DNA from: Hyphomicrobium_A sp943371625 | GTDB taxonomy: Bacteria > Pseudomonadota > Alphaproteobacteria > Rhizobiales > Hyphomicrobiaceae | Assembly: GCA_943371625.1 (NCBI GenBank) | Contig: CALRVN010000168.1 | Location: forward strand, 1-8,584 | DNA length: 8,584 bases | Direction of reading: 5' to 3' | Shown: positions 6,219-8,584 of the stretch, piece after piece | Layout: the number at the start of each line of letters is the position of its first letter | Position numbering within the stretch: the first letter of the stretch is position 1 | The notes under the pieces: generated by a model | Seen by the model: the letters and a program-made list of their open reading frames with translations, nothing else | What the model was told of the DNA's origin: nothing | The model's database searches: none | Position numbers and translations under genes: made by a program

Positions 6219-8369
6219 GTGGACGGCGCGGTCGGCGAAAACGGTGTGCTGGCGCCCCTCGGACGGCGCCTGGAAGCCGAGCAGGAGCGCTGGTTCGCCT
6301 GGCTTCCGGTGCTCATCGGCTGCGGCATCGGGACCTACTTCGCGCTGCCGGTCGAGCCCTCGCTGTTCCGGGCCCTGGCGCCGTTCCTCGCCATGCTGGC
6401 CATCGGCGCCGCAGGCGTGGCCCGCACGACGCTGGGGCGCCTTATCGTCTCCGGCCTGCTCGCCGCCACATTCGGCTTCGGCCTCGCCAAGCTGCGCGTC
6501 GAGAACGTCAGCGCCCCGGTCCTCGCGCGGCAGATCAACGCCATCGAGGTGCACGGCTGGGTCGAGTTGATCGAGCCCAAGACGACTCGTGGCAAGCGGC
6601 TGACGTTGCGCACGATCGGCGTCGGCGATCTCCCCGCCGCCGAACGACCTGCACGCGTGCGTGTCTCTGTGCCGCGCGTGCCGCCGGACCTGCAGCCGGG
6701 AGATGCCGTGCGCGTCCGCGCCACGCTGATGCCGCCCTCGGCACCGGCCATGCCGGGCGACTACGACTTTGCGCGCCAGGCCTGGTTCGATGCCATCGGC
6801 GCCGTCGGCTATTCGCTGTCATCGCCGGTGGTCGACCGTTCGGCTCAGGACCCGCCGGTCGACTTGCGCTTCTGGGCCGCGATCGAGCGCATCCGCCTGG
6901 CGCTGGGCGCCCGCGTCATCGCCGTGCTTCCGGGCGAGACCGGCGCCATCGCCACCGCCCTTATCACCGGCGAACGCGGCGGCATCTCCGAGGCGACCAA
7001 CGATGCCTACAAGGACAGCGGCATCGTCCACATCCTGTCGATCTCCGGCTTCCACATGGCGATCATCGCCGGCTCGGTCTTCTTCATCGTGCGGCTGGTG
7101 CTCGCGGCATTTCCGTCTTTCGCCCTGCGCCATCCGATCAAGAAGTGGGCGGCTGTGTGCGCGATGCTCGCGGCCTTCGCCTATCTGCTCGGATCGGGCG
7201 GCGCCTTCGCGACCGTGCGCTCGGCGATCATGATGTCGATCATGTTCCTCGCCGTGCTGCTCGACCGCCCGGCGCTCGCCCTGCGCAACGTCGTTCTCGC
7301 CGCAACCATCATCCTCGTCCTCTTCCCGGAGAGCCTGTTCGACGTCGGATTTCAGATGTCGTTCGCCGCAGTCCTGGCGCTCGTCTCGGCCTACGAGGCC
7401 CTGCGCAACAGCGAAACCTGGGGCGAGCTGATGCAGCGGCCGGCGGTGCGCCTCGCGCTGTTCTTTGGCGGCATCGTGCTGTCGACGCTGGTCGCCAGCA
7501 TCGCCGTCGCGCCCTTCGGCGCCTACCACTTCCACAAAAGCCAGCAGTACGCTGTGCTCGCCAACCTCATCGCCGTTCCGGTGTGCAACCTCATCGTCAT
7601 GCCGGCGGCGCTCGCGTCGCTGATCCTGATGCCGCTCGGCCTCGAAGCCTATCCGCTGTTGATCATGGGGCTCGGCATCGACGCCATGACGTGGGTGGCG
7701 CATCGGGTCGCCGACTTGCCGGGTGCGGTGCTGCACGTGCCGGCGATGCCGGCGTCCGCGTTCCTCTTGATGGTCGCGGGCGGCCTCTGGCTGCTGCTTT
7801 GGCAGAGCCGATGGCGCCTGCTGGGATTGGCGGCCATCGTAGGCGGCATCGCACTCGCACCCACTCTCCCGGCACCGGACTTCATAGTCGGCCGCGACGG
7901 CGAGCTCATCGCCGTGCGCGGCTCAGATGGCGAGCTTTCCGCCGTCGGCGCCGGCCGCGCATCCTTCGAGCTGGAGCGCTGGCTCGAGCATGACGGCTCC
8001 GGCCGCACCGTTGCCGAGGCCGCTAAAGCATCGGCCTTTCGCTGCGGCGGGACAGGGTGCACGACCGCTGTCAAAGGCCTCGCTATCGCCGTGGCGCGCC
8101 ATCCCGCCGCTTTCGCCGAGGACTGCCGCCGCGCGGCGTTCGTCGTATCGCCGATCGTCAGCCCGCGTGACTGCACCCGGCCGAAAGCCGTGATTGATTT
8201 CTTCGCCGCCCGCCGCGCCGGCACGCACGCGCTCTACATCGGCACCGACGGCAGCATCCGCATCGAGACCGTCGCTGCCGTGCGCGGCCTGCGGCCCTGG
8301 TCCATGCCGCACTTGCCGCGTGGGCACGACGACAGCCACGAAACCAACCGCGCCGCCGCGCTTCAGTAA
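6219..8369 (+). CDS. comEC: ComEC/Rec2 family DNA-uptake membrane protein
   Basis: ComEC forms the inner-membrane channel that carries single-stranded DNA into the cytoplasm during transformation. The 716-residue protein has three N-terminal hydrophobic segments (about 26-43, 50-68, 74-90). A DUF4131-like OB-fold region follows (about 100-205), then the competence domain (about 240-530) with GERGGISEATNDAYKDSG and the signature HILSISGFHM (271-280). Further membrane segments lie at about 280-298, 310-325, 335-349, 356-370, 410-430, 445-475 and 512-550. The C-terminal region (about 555-716) holds a domain with Cys609, Cys614, Cys636 and Cys652. It lacks the HxHxDH metal motif of the C-terminal metallo-beta-lactamase domain found in Bacillus ComEC. 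GTG at 6219 is used, with AAGGGG at 6202-6207; a GTG at 6246 is an alternative, so the first residues are uncertain. It is divergent from gltX, and its stop codon overlaps the end of lexA. Competence of this organism is not shown by this gene alone. Confidence 0.93.
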   Translation: MDGAVGENGVLAPLGRRLEAEQERWFAWLPVLIGCGIGTYFALPVEPSLFRALAPFLAMLAIGAAGVARTTLGRLIVSGLLAATFGFGLAKLRVENVSAPVLARQINAIEVHGWVELIEPKTTRGKRLTLRTIGVGDLPAAERPARVRVSVPRVPPDLQPGDAVRVRATLMPPSAPAMPGDYDFARQAWFDAIGAVGYSLSSPVVDRSAQDPPVDLRFWAAIERIRLALGARVIAVLPGETGAIATALITGERGGISEATNDAYKDSGIVHILSISGFHMAIIAGSVFFIVRLVLAAFPSFALRHPIKKWAAVCAMLAAFAYLLGSGGAFATVRSAIMMSIMFLAVLLDRPALALRNVVLAATIILVLFPESLFDVGFQMSFAAVLALVSAYEALRNSETWGELMQRPAVRLALFFGGIVLSTLVASIAVAPFGAYHFHKSQQYAVLANLIAVPVCNLIVMPAALASLILMPLGLEAYPLLIMGLGIDAMTWVAHRVADLPGAVLHVPAMPASAFLLMVAGGLWLLLWQSRWRLLGLAAIVGGIALAPTLPAPDFIVGRDGELIAVRGSDGELSAVGAGRASFELERWLEHDGSGRTVAEAAKASAFRCGGTGCTTAVKGLAIAVARHPAAFAEDCRRAAFVVSPIVSPRDCTRPKAVIDFFAARRAGTHALYIGTDGSIRIETVAAVRGLRPWSMPHLPRGHDDSHETNRAAALQ

Positions 8370-8584
8370 CGCCGCATCAGCCCTACGAGGCGCCCCTGGA
8401 TGTCGACCTGATCGGGGCCGAAGATGCGCGTCTTGAACTCCGGGTTGGCGGCTTCCAGCGCGATGGTCGTGCCCTTCTTGCGCAGCCGCTTCAGCGTCGC
8501 TTCTTCCGCGTCGACCAGTGCCACGACGATGTCGCCGTTCTCCGCCGTGTCGCAGCGCCGGATGATGGCGATGTCGCCGTCGAG
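8363..8584 (-). CDS. lexA: SOS repressor LexA, C-terminal part (5' end outside the window)
   Basis: This is the last 73 residues of LexA, ending at TGA (8365-8363). LexA represses DNA-damage genes and cleaves itself when RecA is activated; the cleavage active site is in this S24-type peptidase domain. The fragment begins LDGDIAIIRRCDTAENGDI, continues VVALVDAEEATLKRLRKKG, and finishes IFGPDQVDIQGRLVGLMRRY. The first Lys in TLKRLRKKG (codon 8491-8489) aligns with catalytic Lys156 of E. coli LexA. The catalytic Ser, the cleavage site and the helix-turn-helix lie beyond the window edge. The ending is typical for alphaproteobacterial LexA. The gene converges on comEC, and the two coding regions share 7 bp (8363-8369). 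Its own promoter and SOS box are not visible. Confidence 0.95.
   Translation of the reverse strand, partial: LDGDIAIIRRCDTAENGDIVVALVDAEEATLKRLRKKGTTIALEAANPEFKTRIFGPDQVDIQGRLVGLMRRY

Noticed and set aside
6819..7736. 305-codon minus-strand open frame opposite comEC
   Set aside because: Its sequence is dominated by Asp, Glu, Arg, Gly and His, as expected from the reverse of membrane-protein codons. ComEC on the plus strand is certain.
1..8584. A new defence, phage or biosynthetic system in this window
   Set aside because: Every full gene belongs to a known core family in a gene order usual for Alphaproteobacteria. There is no sign of transfer, integrase, repeat-spacer array or unknown gene cluster.

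Overview
The window is about 8.6 kb of GC-rich DNA, and almost all of it is ordinary chromosomal housekeeping sequence from an alphaproteobacterium. Protein features point to the Hyphomicrobiales (Rhizobiales): LpxI is used instead of LpxH, and the GluRS, citrate synthase, ComEC and LexA are all of alphaproteobacterial type. As I recall, the order lpxA-lpxI-lpxB / gltA / gltX / comEC / lexA is also common in that group. No mobile element, CRISPR array, phage gene, tRNA or rRNA was seen.

Layout. From 1 to 3015 (+) runs the end of a lipid A operon: the 3' part of lpxA, a complete lpxI, and a complete lpxB. The genes are separated by 2 bp or joined by an ATGA overlap, so they are probably translated together. 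They supply UDP-3-O-acyl-GlcNAc acylation, UDP-2,3-diacylglucosamine hydrolysis and lipid A disaccharide synthesis. A 66-bp inverted array of degenerate heptamers lies between lpxB and the convergent gltA. It supplies the lpxB stop codon and may be a bidirectional terminator. gltA (citrate synthase) occupies 4391-3078 (-). A 302-bp gap (4392-4693) follows, with a hairpin just after gltX and an 8-bp direct repeat upstream of gltA. gltX (glutamyl-tRNA synthetase) occupies 6133-4694 (-). An 85-bp divergent intergenic region holds a candidate gltX promoter and a 14-bp near-palindrome. comEC (DNA uptake channel) runs 6219-8369 (+). The 3' end of lexA (SOS repressor) enters from the right on the minus strand and overlaps the comEC stop codon tail to tail.

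The most interesting points are as follows. (1) LpxI is about 150 residues longer than the family norm, and the extra part looks like a degenerate second copy of the LpxI C-terminal domain without the catalytic Asp. (2) The lpxB-gltA junction is built from 7-bp units arranged as an inverted repeat. (3) ComEC has a C-terminal domain with no metallo-beta-lactamase metal motif but with four cysteines. I see no convincing new multi-gene system.
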